NCBI RefSeq assembly: GCF_001435895.1
Contig: NZ_AZFZ01000006.1
Span: 1-64,000, forward strand
Direction: 5' to 3'
Length of the DNA stretch: 64,000 nucleotides
DNA from: Lentilactobacillus parafarraginis DSM 18390 = JCM 14109
GTDB lineage: Bacteria; Bacillota; Bacilli; Lactobacillales; Lactobacillaceae
In this document: piece by piece, positions 45,007 through 53,803 of the stretch
How the letters are laid out: every line of letters begins with the position of its first letter
Numbering within the stretch: the stretch's first letter is position 1
Translations under genes and position numbers: made by a program
The notes under the pieces: model-generated
The model's database searches: none
Seen by the model: only the letters and a program-made list of their open reading frames with translations
Told to the model about the DNA's origin: nothing

Positions 45007-45435
45007 ATGAACATGACAAGATTCACAGCCCGCTTGACGCTCGTAGTTGGCGCAACGTTCGGTTCCTTACTTTTCATGGCTGCTCAACCTACTCAGGCCG
45101 CAACGTGGCACAAAGGGACTCCCTCTAACGTCCGGGGTACATGGAAAACTAAAAAGCTCAAGGTGAATACCGGCTCAACCTCACTCACCGCCTACGACCA
45201 GGTAACGATTGGCAAAACCAGCCTTGCCGACTATTCATACACCGGCTCCTCGAGAGTTGGCATTAAGGGAACTTCGGCAAAATATGCCACCGTGGGTAAG
45301 TATACATACGTCATCAAAGTTAAGATCGCCAAGGGCGTGTACGGCACCCTTCACGTAAAAAAACAAAGCTCAAAGGTGCTCGTTATCGGCAACGGAACTA
45401 AGAATGTTAATCCAGCCAAGTACTATAAAGCCTAA
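45007..45435 (+). CDS. Small secreted protein, WxxGxP family (paralogue 2)
   Basis: 142 residues. Signal peptide with a basic N-terminus and hydrophobic core ends near PTQA-ATW. The mature N-terminus WHKGTPSNVRGTW is the family motif. Ends with VIGNGTKNVNPAKYYKA, matching the C-terminus of the next gene. Start chosen nine bases after GGAGG; an in-frame ATG nine bases upstream abuts that site. Function unknown. A terminator separates it from paralogue 3. Confidence 0.78.
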   Translation: MNMTRFTARLTLVVGATFGSLLFMAAQPTQAATWHKGTPSNVRGTWKTKKLKVNTGSTSLTAYDQVTIGKTSLADYSYTGSSRVGIKGTSAKYATVGKYTYVIKVKIAKGVYGTLHVKKQSSKVLVIGNGTKNVNPAKYYKA

Positions 45436-45451
45436 CGGAAAGATTCACAAC

Positions 45452-45493
45452 GAATCGTTGTCATCAGCAAAATGGTGACCAGCGATTCTTTTT
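45452..45493 (+). terminator. Terminator after paralogue 2
   Basis: GAATCG pairs with CGATTC and TCATC with GGTGA in an extended stem, followed by TTTTT. Confidence 0.7.
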
Positions 45494-45561
45494 AACTGAA
45501 ACAAGTTGGCAATTCCATAACCAGGTGCTATATTAAAGGAATTGAGAGGTGAGTTAGATAA

Positions 45562-45993
45562 ATGAAAATGACAAAGTTTGTTAAACGAAGCATCGCCCTG
45601 GTCGGCTTGGTTATGACGTTAATACTAGGGTTGAGTTTAACAACTGCCCAGGCCGCTTCATGGCATACCGGGACTCCCGCCATTCTTCGTGGAAATTGGA
45701 ATTCAAATGCCAAAACGGAAACTGACCACGGTCGAAAAGTGATCGTCTATTACTCGCTGTCGTTCACTAAAAAGACGGTTGGCAATTCCGCCACAATTAA
45801 CAAGAAAACCCTTGAATTTCGAATTCGGCCAGTGCAATACCGTAAAACGGGCAAGCACACGTACCTCATTCGAACGTTATTCGTTGATAGTCAGGGCACA
45901 ATCTTAAACGTGAAGCAGATTAACAAGAAAAAAATCGTCGTCGGTACTGGAACCAAGAATACCAATAAAGAAACGTATTATAAAACAAATTAG
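45562..45993 (+). CDS. Small secreted protein, WxxGxP family (paralogue 3)
   Basis: 143 residues with Sec signal peptide ending near AQA-ASW. The mature start WHTGTPAILRGNW and the end GTGTKNTNKETYYKTN align with paralogue 2, so the pair arose by tandem duplication. Middle is basic and beta-rich. GAGAGGTGAG precedes the ATG at about 12 bases. Function unknown; exported. A terminator follows. Confidence 0.78.
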   Translation: MKMTKFVKRSIALVGLVMTLILGLSLTTAQAASWHTGTPAILRGNWNSNAKTETDHGRKVIVYYSLSFTKKTVGNSATINKKTLEFRIRPVQYRKTGKHTYLIRTLFVDSQGTILNVKQINKKKIVVGTGTKNTNKETYYKTN

Positions 45994-46058
45994 GCCAGAA
46001 AGCCCGGTTCCAAGCAACGGCGCTTTGAATCTGTTCACCTGCCTGAATACTTACAATA

Positions 46059-46100
46059 CCTCTTTGAATCGGAATCATTCGGTTCAAAGAGGTTATTTTT
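46059..46100 (+). terminator. Terminator after paralogue 3
   Basis: CCTCTTTGAA pairs with TTCAAAGAGG, then TTATTTTT. The rest of the 360-base gap is AT-rich; no convincing gene or RNA was seen, apart from promoter-like elements near 46310-46340. Confidence 0.75.
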
Positions 46101-46355
46101 CGCCCATATCCCGTTTCGATCTTGAGCCCATGACTGATTTGGCAAAATCATATCCAAAATTTAAGGACTTTCCAGCAAAACTGTCTAAATTACCTGATAG
46201 ATAATCATTTTATTATTGCCAATTCTTCTTTTTGCTGGATTATCAATTTTAACGAAGCAGTCAACGTGTTAAAATGGTTATTGTAATTATTTGATTGTCA
46301 GAGATTTAATTTGGCGATAATATCATATTCTGAATTATGACGGAGAAATTTTCAC

Positions 46356-47108
46356 ATGAAGAAAGCATTAGCGGTAGTAGTCGGCGTTTGTTTATTAGCA
46401 TTGGGGGGCTGTGGCGTCAACTCAGCCAAAGTCGCTGATAAAGCAACCAAAGCAGCTGACACGATCAAGAGTGGTCAAGCGGTTGTGACCATGTCAACCA
46501 CGGCCAACGGCAACACCCAGCAGACCATTGATGGCGGGACGTTTACCTTGAAGCCCCAGGTCATCACCCTGAACCAATCGAACCAGAATCAGCAAACAAC
46601 CCACTATTACTTTGTCGGCAACACCCTGTACTTCCAGATGGCAAATAAGTGGTATCGTCAAAAAGTCGCTGATAACAGCCCAATCTTGCAGAACACAAAG
46701 CGGGCCTTAACTTCAGCTTCTGCAACCGATATTTTGAAGGGCATGAAGTCCGATCTGAAAGCTAAGAGCAACAAGAATACTTACACCCTGTCTTACTCAG
46801 GTAACAGCAGCAAGGCCAAGAAGGTTGCCCAAAAGATTATCAAGGCTGAATCCGGCAGCAAGGCCAACGCCACCAGCCAATACAAGGTCTCCCACTTAAC
46901 GTTCAGTTATACCGTTAACAAGAAGACTTACCTGCCAACAAAGTCAACCATCAAGATGAAATACACCGATGGTTCGAAGGGGGCAACGACCAGCACCGTC
47001 AGCGGCAGCTATGAAGACATCAACAAGGTCAAGAAAGTTGACGTGCCGGCTCAAGTAACCATGTCATCCAAACAGTTGCCAGCTAAGCTTGCCAAAGCGC
47101 TCTTTTAG
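46356..47108 (+). CDS. Lipoprotein of unknown function
   Basis: 250 residues; lipobox LGGC with lipidated Cys about residue 19. The mature protein is rich in Lys/Ser/Thr/Asn with TTHYYFVGNTLYFQMANKWYRQ, similar in style to DUF6612-type lipoproteins, where a beta sheet binds hydrophobic ligands. GGAG precedes the ATG at ten bases. Monocistronic with a terminator after it. Role unknown. Confidence 0.75.
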   Translation: MKKALAVVVGVCLLALGGCGVNSAKVADKATKAADTIKSGQAVVTMSTTANGNTQQTIDGGTFTLKPQVITLNQSNQNQQTTHYYFVGNTLYFQMANKWYRQKVADNSPILQNTKRALTSASATDILKGMKSDLKAKSNKNTYTLSYSGNSSKAKKVAQKIIKAESGSKANATSQYKVSHLTFSYTVNKKTYLPTKSTIKMKYTDGSKGATTSTVSGSYEDINKVKKVDVPAQVTMSSKQLPAKLAKALF

Positions 47109-47155
47109 TTAGCCGCCTACCATTTACCATCGTGTTTTTGAACGATTTATAACTA

Positions 47156-47215
47156 TGCTCCCGTGATTGAGGCATCTCAGGTCATCTACCTCACCCATAA
47201 CGAGAGCATTTTTTG
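47156..47215 (+). terminator. Terminator after the lipoprotein gene
   Basis: ATGCTC pairs with GAGCAT, with inner TGAGG / CCTCA, followed by TTTTTT. Confidence 0.65.
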
Positions 47216-47299
47216 TAAAAAGATTTGGTGCCGAATCATTTAAAAAAATGATATGATGATTTAGGCATCATTACATAGATTTAAGAAAGGACCCGTCTC

Positions 47300-49951
47300 A
47301 TGAAATCAAAGCGCCTGACACTGTTTTTGAGTTTCTTAGTTCCCACACTGATTGTGACCGGCTACTTTATCTACCGGGGCTTTGCGCCCTTCGGCTCATC
47401 ATCAGTCATGACTGTCGACATGGGGCAGCAGTACGTCGACTTCTTTTCGTATTTTCGGACAACTCTGCTTCATGATCCCAGCGGATTCTTCTATTCGTTT
47501 GGGAAGGCTCTCGGCGGTGACATGCTGGGAACGTGGAGCTATTACTTGATGAGTCCGTTCAACCTGCTTCTGTTACTATTTCCACTGAGCAAGCTTCCAA
47601 GCGTCGTCGCAATTATCACCATCCTCAAATACGCCTTTGCCGGCCTCACCAGCGCGATTCTATTCATAAAAACCCGTCCGCAGATAAACGGCTGGATCAC
47701 GGTTGGCTTTGCGACCACCTATTCCTTAATTGGCTGGATGGTGGCCAACCAGCTGAACATTCTGTGGGTTGACGGCGTCATTTTACTACCGTTAATTTTC
47801 TTGGGTCTCAATCAACTGTTAAAGGGGCAATCGACCAAACTGTATATCATCAGTTTAGCCGCCGTCCTGATGATCAACTACTACATCGGCTGGATGATTG
47901 CCATCTTCGTCGGTGCCTACACGGTCATTTTTACCCTCTGCAAAGCTTATGAAACCACGCAATCCTACCTCAAAGTTTTCCTGAAGTGGCTCGGTGCTTC
48001 ACTGGTCAGCGGCGTGCTGGCGGCATGGATTCTGATTCCAACCTTTAAGGCGCTGGCTTCCAGCAAGATGGGGGTTCAGCAGTTAATCTTCGCCTTTAAA
48101 TTTGAATACAACCCGCTCAATATGATTGCCAAATTCGTGAACGGCGCCTTTGACTTCACGCAATTGCCAAAGGGAACGCCGAATATTTTTGTTGGCAGCG
48201 CGGTTCTCATTTTATTTCTGTATTCGTTTTTCTCACCAACGATTAACCGCCGCCGAAAAATCGCCAACGGCCTGCTGACCGCTTTTCTGGTTCTATCAAT
48301 GTCCTTCCAGCCGTTGGACGTTATTTGGCATGGGATGGCCGCGCCAGTTTGGTATCCTTACCGATTCTCGTTTGTCTTTTCGTTTCTCCTCATTGTGATT
48401 GCCTTCGAAGCCCTGGCGGATATTTTGGCCAACGGGGTTGTTTGGTGGGGATTTGCCAGTTCTTTGGGGTTGATGGTTCTCGGATTCATTTACATTCTCA
48501 TCATCCTCAAAAAGCTGACGTTCCTAACGCCACTTAAACTCGTCATCACAGTCATTTTTCTCCTCATTACTGCCGGGCTTCTGTTTGCTTGGCAACGATA
48601 TCCCCAGAAGCGGTTTTTCCCGCTGCTTCTCTGCGTTGTCATGGCCGCGGAAATGGGCACCAACTTTGTGACCTCCTTAAATGGACTTTCCTATCTGCCA
48701 AACGCCAACTACACTGAATTTTCAAAACTGATTCGGCAGGCCAGCACCAAGGCCAACAAGATGGATCCGAACTTCCACCGGATTGCCGAGACCTTTAACC
48801 GGACCCGAAACGATCCGTTTACGGGCAACTTCAACGGCGGATCGGTATTTTCTTCGACTCTGGAAACGTCAACCACCCAATTCTTCAACAATATGGGAAA
48901 TCCGAGTGACGTCTACTATGCGGTTTACGCGAATGGCACCACCTTTACCGACTCCCTTCTCTCGATGAAGTATTACTTCACCGCCAGAAAAGTCACCGGG
49001 GCCAACGAAACCCGCAAATCCTTAAATTATCTGGTCCCGCTCACGTCGCGTCCCGATCTCAATAACTACCCGGTCAAGGCCCAGACTGATCTGATCAACA
49101 TTCACGAAAATCCAAACGCCCTGCCGCTGGGATTCATGACCCGGGCACAGTACATGTTCCCCATCAATAACATGGCCGACCCGATTTCGTATCAAACTGA
49201 GATTGCCTCCCAGCTGGATCCGACGGTTAAGAACATCTTTACGCCAATTCCGATCACTCACGTTAAATATGACAACGCCTACCCTCTGGTGAACATTTCT
49301 AACGGGGTTATTCGAAAGCGGGACAAAACCGAACCCGCCTCACTTGACATCACCGTTCCGGTTCAAAAGCACCATTCATACTACGTTTCTTTAGGACCGC
49401 GAATGTCGCAACAGGCGTTCACTTACCAGGTCAATGGCAAAACCCTTCAGCAGTACCGGGCTTCCGCCAAGGATACCTTGTTGAACCTGTCAAGCGTTAA
49501 GGGAACCGACAAGACCATTCATTTTAAAATCCTGGCCAACGTCAATCGGGCCCCACTGCAAAACGTTTATCTCTACAGTGTGGATAACACCAAGGTTGCC
49601 ACATTTGCCAATCATTTGAAGCAGAACCCGTACCGCATCACAAAGTACACCAATTCGGAGATCACCGGGACGATTAATTCGCCACGGGACAACGGCACGA
49701 TGGTCACAACCATTCCGTATTCAAAGGGGTGGCACGCTTCTGTCGATGGTCGAACCGTTACGCCAAAGCAGTGGGCTCATGAATTTATGGCGATTAACCT
49801 CGGCAAGGGGCACCACGTCGTTAAATTCACCTACTTCCCACTTGGCTTGAGCTTAGGGCTCACAATTTCGTTGACAACGCTTGGGTTAATCATCCTATTT
49901 TTAGGGTTCCAAATCTATAAGCGCCGCCGATCAACTACCCACACCGAATAA
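47300..49951 (+). CDS. YfhO-family membrane protein
   Basis: 883-residue polytopic membrane protein, PMT/GT-C-like. N-terminal PFGSSSVMTVDMGQQYVDFFSYFR (near 30-53) is the YfhO signature with the catalytic-type Asp. About 12 membrane helices up to residue 460 precede a large extracytoplasmic domain and a C-terminal helix with KRRRSTT. In bacilli YfhO participates in lipoteichoic acid glycosylation; here that role is inferred. AGAAAGGA ribosome site. Terminator follows. Confidence 0.9.
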   Translation: MKSKRLTLFLSFLVPTLIVTGYFIYRGFAPFGSSSVMTVDMGQQYVDFFSYFRTTLLHDPSGFFYSFGKALGGDMLGTWSYYLMSPFNLLLLLFPLSKLPSVVAIITILKYAFAGLTSAILFIKTRPQINGWITVGFATTYSLIGWMVANQLNILWVDGVILLPLIFLGLNQLLKGQSTKLYIISLAAVLMINYYIGWMIAIFVGAYTVIFTLCKAYETTQSYLKVFLKWLGASLVSGVLAAWILIPTFKALASSKMGVQQLIFAFKFEYNPLNMIAKFVNGAFDFTQLPKGTPNIFVGSAVLILFLYSFFSPTINRRRKIANGLLTAFLVLSMSFQPLDVIWHGMAAPVWYPYRFSFVFSFLLIVIAFEALADILANGVVWWGFASSLGLMVLGFIYILIILKKLTFLTPLKLVITVIFLLITAGLLFAWQRYPQKRFFPLLLCVVMAAEMGTNFVTSLNGLSYLPNANYTEFSKLIRQASTKANKMDPNFHRIAETFNRTRNDPFTGNFNGGSVFSSTLETSTTQFFNNMGNPSDVYYAVYANGTTFTDSLLSMKYYFTARKVTGANETRKSLNYLVPLTSRPDLNNYPVKAQTDLINIHENPNALPLGFMTRAQYMFPINNMADPISYQTEIASQLDPTVKNIFTPIPITHVKYDNAYPLVNISNGVIRKRDKTEPASLDITVPVQKHHSYYVSLGPRMSQQAFTYQVNGKTLQQYRASAKDTLLNLSSVKGTDKTIHFKILANVNRAPLQNVYLYSVDNTKVATFANHLKQNPYRITKYTNSEITGTINSPRDNGTMVTTIPYSKGWHASVDGRTVTPKQWAHEFMAINLGKGHHVVKFTYFPLGLSLGLTISLTTLGLIILFLGFQIYKRRRSTTHTE

Positions 49952-49967
49952 CTTTTGTAATATGACA

Positions 49968-50015
49968 GAAGCCACCAGCCCAACGCTTTAAGCGCTTGAG
50001 CCGGTGGCTTCTTTT
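49968..50015 (+). terminator. Terminator after yfhO-like gene
   Basis: GAAGCCACC pairs with GGTGGCTTC, with inner AGCGCTT/AAGCG pairing, then TTTT. Confidence 0.75.
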
Positions 50016-50063
50016 CAATTTTAAAAAACATTTTGTGAGTAACCTGCTTTCGCTGGCGTGCCC

Positions 50064-50384
50064 CTATTTAATCGCCTTATTGGCCTGTTCTTCCAGATAC
50101 CACATCAATTTGGCGCCATCCTTCTCAAAGTCACTCTCAAATGACGTCCCCATTGGTTTGATCACGTGCCGCAGCTTTTGATTGATCCCAAACACCTGTA
50201 TTTCATTGCCAACCAACTTACCACTATCATAATGGCCCTCTTCAGCCTCAGACAAGAAGTCCTGAAAGGCATCGGCAACGGCGCGACGAATCAGCTGCTG
50301 CTTCGTGATTGTTGGATCACGCTTCTGTTCCTCAAGATACTGCTTATTTAATTCTGTCATGTTTTCTGGATAATTCTCTGCCAT
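50064..50384 (-). CDS. Hypothetical cytosolic protein, 106 residues
   Basis: Acidic, helical protein, MAENYPENMTELNKQYLEEQ..., without membrane segment or recognised domain. GGAGG precedes the ATG by eight bases, so translation is likely. A palindromic site (50428-50441) lies 45 bases upstream of the start. No family recognised; function unknown. Confidence 0.6.
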   Translation of the reverse strand: MAENYPENMTELNKQYLEEQKRDPTITKQQLIRRAVADAFQDFLSEAEEGHYDSGKLVGNEIQVFGINQKLRHVIKPMGTSFESDFEKDGAKLMWYLEEQANKAIK

Positions 50385-50427
50385 TTAAATAACCTCCTCG
50401 GTGCAACTTTCCCTCCGTAACAATTAG

Positions 50428-50441
50428 CTAGGTGAACCTAA
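50428..50441. promoter_or_regulatory. Operator-like palindrome in the divergent region
   Basis: CTAGGTGAACCTAA (read on the other strand TTAGGTTCACCTAG) resembles DtxR/MntR-type boxes and shares the TTAGGT half-site with the MarR operators at 29 kb. It lies between two divergent genes. Confidence 0.4.
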
Positions 50442-50512
50442 TTTAATGAGCATTTTCGGTGGGTGTGCTATTCTGAAATTGTCATTAAAATGCTGGTTAT
50501 GGGGGAGTTATC

Positions 50513-51735
50513 ATGCAAGAAATTTCAACTGACGTCTTAAATCAAAATGTTCGCAAGGGCCTGACGCTAAACTGGTCAACTCAGGCAATTCTATTCTGTG
50601 CCATCATCATTGCCTGTATCGGACTTAATACCAACTCAGCGCCCATCGTCATTGGGGCAATGTTAATCTCCCCACTGATGGGCCCAATCGTTGGCATCGG
50701 GTACGCGTTGGGAAATAGCAACTCCGGCCTTCTTTCCCGGGGCGCTCGGCTATTTGCTGCGCAGTTCATCATTGCCGTTACTGGAGCAACGATTTACTTC
50801 TTCGTTTCACCCTTGAATGCCGCCACTGACCAGTTACTTGCCCGCACCGAGCCAACCCTGTGGGACGTTTTAATCGCCTTTTTGGTGGCTTTGCCGGGGT
50901 GATTAGTTCCGCCAAGAAGGACGGCGGAAACGTGGTCCCCGGCGTCGCCATTGCCACGGCGCTGATGCCGCCACTGTGTACAATTGGGTATGGCATCAGT
51001 CATCTGAACTGGCCATTTGTGTGGGGCGCCGGGTACCTATTTCTCATCAACGCGTTCTTTATTGCCCTGGCAACCGCTGTGGGAACGATCTTCTTTAGAA
51101 TTCGCAGCGGTGAGCGGTTAAACGTGTCCGTCAAACAGGAAGTCATCGTGCTGATTGTGGCCATTATCGTCGTTATTCCAAGCTCCATTTCTGCCTATTC
51201 AATCGTGCAGAAATCGTACGTAACCGCCCAACTATCCCAATTTGTCGAGGATAAGCTTCCTGATCAATACATTGCCCAGCAGTCAGTGACTGGAAAAACA
51301 ATTCAGCTAACGGTGATCGGCACCCACCTCAGTGATCAGAAGGTTAAAAGCCTGGATCGCTCACTTAAAGTTTACCACCTCGACCACTATGCACTCTCAA
51401 TTAAGCAGCTTACCCGGGGAAACTATATTACCGCCAAAGAATTTCAAGATTATATGAAGCAGAATAATCCCCAAACGACCCCAGCGGTGAATTCGCAGAC
51501 GCCCGAAAATAAGTCTCTTAATCATGTGCAATCCGATTTGGTGAAGCAGTATCCCCGCCAAATTACCAATGTGCTTACCGGTGAAGTGGTCGATAAGGCC
51601 AATCACAAGCGCCAGTTAATTGCGATTCAACTAACATCTCGCGGTCAAAAGTCACGTGCGACCATCCAAACCACGGCCAATAAACTTGCCAAAGCCAACG
51701 ATGTGGAGGCTGTGATTCAATTTGTCCAATCCTGA
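50513..51735 (+). pseudogene. DUF389 membrane protein gene with a frameshift
   Basis: The first part encodes 125 residues of a DUF389 (TIGR00341-like) membrane protein ending ...LWDVLIAF, then out of frame. The same protein continues in the next frame with FGGFAGVISSAKKDGGNVVPGVAIATALMPPLC to 51735. The frames join at a five-T run (50879-50883); one added T would restore a single protein of about 407 residues. Either a sequencing or true inactivating indel, or slippage. The function is unknown, perhaps an ion or solute channel. GGGGGAG precedes the ATG. Confidence 0.8.
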
Positions 51736-51756
51736 AAAAACGATAGCCGGGCTATA

Positions 51757-53091
51757 TTAAAATGGCCGGTCCTTAGCCGAAATGTCCCGTTCCAAGCCGT
51801 TTGCCTTGCGATCACGGTCATCGTACAGATACCACAGGGCACTCACCAGGAAAATCCCCAACCCCGTCAAAACCAAGGTGACTGAAAAGCTGAGCGTCAA
51901 ATACATGGTTACCAACAGTGCCAGAACTGGAATTGTGAGTCCCCCCGGAAGTTTGAAGCCCACCGGCAATTTACTGTGATGCCGTAATTTGATCGCCGCG
52001 AAAATTGTCGGCACGTACTGCACAAATGATGTGAAAACAATGCAGGAAGCCAGAAATAAGTAGTTGCCGGACAGCAAGAATAACGCGCAGATCACAACCG
52101 ATAGGATCAGTGACTGCAGCGGGACCCCGCGCTTATTCTGCCGGCCCAGCGTTCGCGGCAACAGTTGATGTTCGGAAGCCAGTGAACTGGCGATCAGCGG
52201 GGTTGAAAACGAAACCGACAAAGCAACGCCGAGAATCGAAATCAGCATCCCCATCAATGCCAGATCATAACCCACCGTGCCGGCAAAGTGACTGAAAGCC
52301 ACGGCAATCGGCACGTTTGCGGCGGCCAGACCACTACCGGCCACGCCAATTGCCGTCAGCTGAACCACTAAGTAGAGCCCGGCAGCCGTTAAAAGCACGC
52401 TGATCAGTGCTCGGGGCAGCATTTTTTCGGGATTTTTCATCTTGGACGCGGCAATTGGTAAGAACGAAAAACCAGTGAACATGTAGAATACCATGCCAAA
52501 TCCCTGGTTAAAACGGCTGAAAAGTGGCGTCGCTGCTGGACTTCCCGTTAAATTTCCAAGGTTCGCCGGATGAATAAAGAACAGGCCAATCACGACAAAG
52601 GCCACCAGAACCCCCACTTTAGCGATCGTCGAAACGTTGTCAACCCAGTCCATGAATCCGGATCCCATGAGGTTCAGACCCGTTAACGCGGCTAAAATGC
52701 CAAGGGCGGTAATCAGATACGGCCCGTGCTGGTTAAGCACCGGAAAAAGGCTCCGTAAGCTGGTCACAAAGGCCGATATTTCCGTTGCCATCGTAATAAT
52801 CCCTAGTAACCAGGTAAAGATACCGATCTCAAAGCCGGCAAACCGCCCGAATGCCGTGTAGGTGTATAACCAGGCGCCACCATCCCCGGGAATCTTGCTG
52901 GCGAGGTTTGCAAAGCACAGGGCGATCGATAAAATTGCAATTCCAGCAAGCGGCATGACAACCATACTCAAATCACCGAGCTTTGCGTAAACCCGGCTGG
53001 GCATTAGAAAAATACCGGATCCAATGATGCCGTCAATTCCCAGTAAAAAGATGCTGAGGGCGTTAAGTTGTTTGTGAGTTGAACGGGCCAT
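51757..53091 (-). CDS. APC-family amino acid permease
   Basis: 444-residue amino acid permease with 12 hydrophobic segments. The first helix carries LGIDGIIGSGIFLMPS, the APC substrate-binding GSG motif, and AFVVIGLFFIHP and FSFLPIAASKMKNPEKMLPRA the sixth-helix region. Substrate unknown. AAAGGAAG precedes the ATG. A cre-like TGTAATCGCTTTAC (53127-53140) is 36 bases upstream. Monocistronic. Confidence 0.85.
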   Translation of the reverse strand: MARSTHKQLNALSIFLLGIDGIIGSGIFLMPSRVYAKLGDLSMVVMPLAGIAILSIALCFANLASKIPGDGGAWLYTYTAFGRFAGFEIGIFTWLLGIITMATEISAFVTSLRSLFPVLNQHGPYLITALGILAALTGLNLMGSGFMDWVDNVSTIAKVGVLVAFVVIGLFFIHPANLGNLTGSPAATPLFSRFNQGFGMVFYMFTGFSFLPIAASKMKNPEKMLPRALISVLLTAAGLYLVVQLTAIGVAGSGLAAANVPIAVAFSHFAGTVGYDLALMGMLISILGVALSVSFSTPLIASSLASEHQLLPRTLGRQNKRGVPLQSLILSVVICALFLLSGNYLFLASCIVFTSFVQYVPTIFAAIKLRHHSKLPVGFKLPGGLTIPVLALLVTMYLTLSFSVTLVLTGLGIFLVSALWYLYDDRDRKANGLERDISAKDRPF

Positions 53092-53126
53092 GGTGAGGAC
53101 TTCCTTTAATGAGTCATTTCGCCAAA

Positions 53127-53140
53127 TGTAATCGCTTTAC
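53127..53140. promoter_or_regulatory. cre-like site upstream of the APC permease
   Basis: TGTAATCGCTTTAC is related to the site at 38607. Both carry mismatches against the CcpA consensus; weak. In the rest of the 414-base gap (53092-53505) I see only AT-rich sequence. Confidence 0.3.
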
Positions 53141-53505
53141 TAGTTACTGTTAGCTTACCATTTTATCGTTTGAGTGGCGGTAATTATTGCTTTGGCCTAT
53201 ATCATTAGCTTCCTTATGGTGAACCGTCACAAATCATTGGTATTTTCGCCGTTACCTTGTTCGATAATTTCGTCTGTTATTATTGGGATTTTTTTATGGC
53301 CGAATATCTGATATCATGAAAGTTAGTAACCACCCGAGGCAATGAGGCATACTCGCAAACTCACTCTGCAAATAACCAGTTCAAAGTCGAAATCCATAAA
53401 TAAAATTCTTTGGACCTCCTCATTCAAACTTCCAACGCATTTTTAAGAATTCCTGTCCAAGCATTAACAGTGCGCTTTACCTACCAAATCGATGGAGTTG
53501 ATTTC

Positions 53506-53607
53506 GTGTTAAAAGCACTTTTAAAATTTGCTATTCACGTCGGACCAATTATTATTTTATTTGGCCTTGCGTTTGTTGTTGGCTTTACCCTTGGTCTTTC
53601 GCACTAG
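53506..53607 (+). CDS. Putative 33-residue membrane peptide
   Basis: GTG start eight bases after GGAG, ending at TAG. Begins MLKALLKFAIHVGP, then a hydrophobic helix of about 20 residues, and ends LGLSH. The reading frame also extends upstream, but without a ribosome site. A terminator follows at 53688. The form (short amphipathic start, single TM) resembles small membrane peptides or toxins. No family recognised. Confidence 0.45.
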   Translation: MLKALLKFAIHVGPIIILFGLAFVVGFTLGLSH

Positions 53608-53687
53608 TGGAAAAGCAAGGCGCCGTGCTCACCGGTATTGGGAGCTATAATCAGCCATCTAAATCTGAATGAATACATAAATACGCA

Positions 53688-53736
53688 ATTAAGGCCGAAA
53701 CACCAGTTAAAACGCTTGTGCTTCGGCCTCTTTAAT
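53688..53736. terminator. Terminator between the membrane peptide and recQ
   Basis: ATTAAGGCCGAAACAC pairs with GTGCTTCGGCCTCTTTAAT (two bulges); usable in both directions. Confidence 0.65.
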
Positions 53737-53803
53737 TACTTTTAATTGGTCTAACGAGCTGTCAAATCATTAATTGGCGAATTACAAAATCGATCTTGCC
53801 TAA

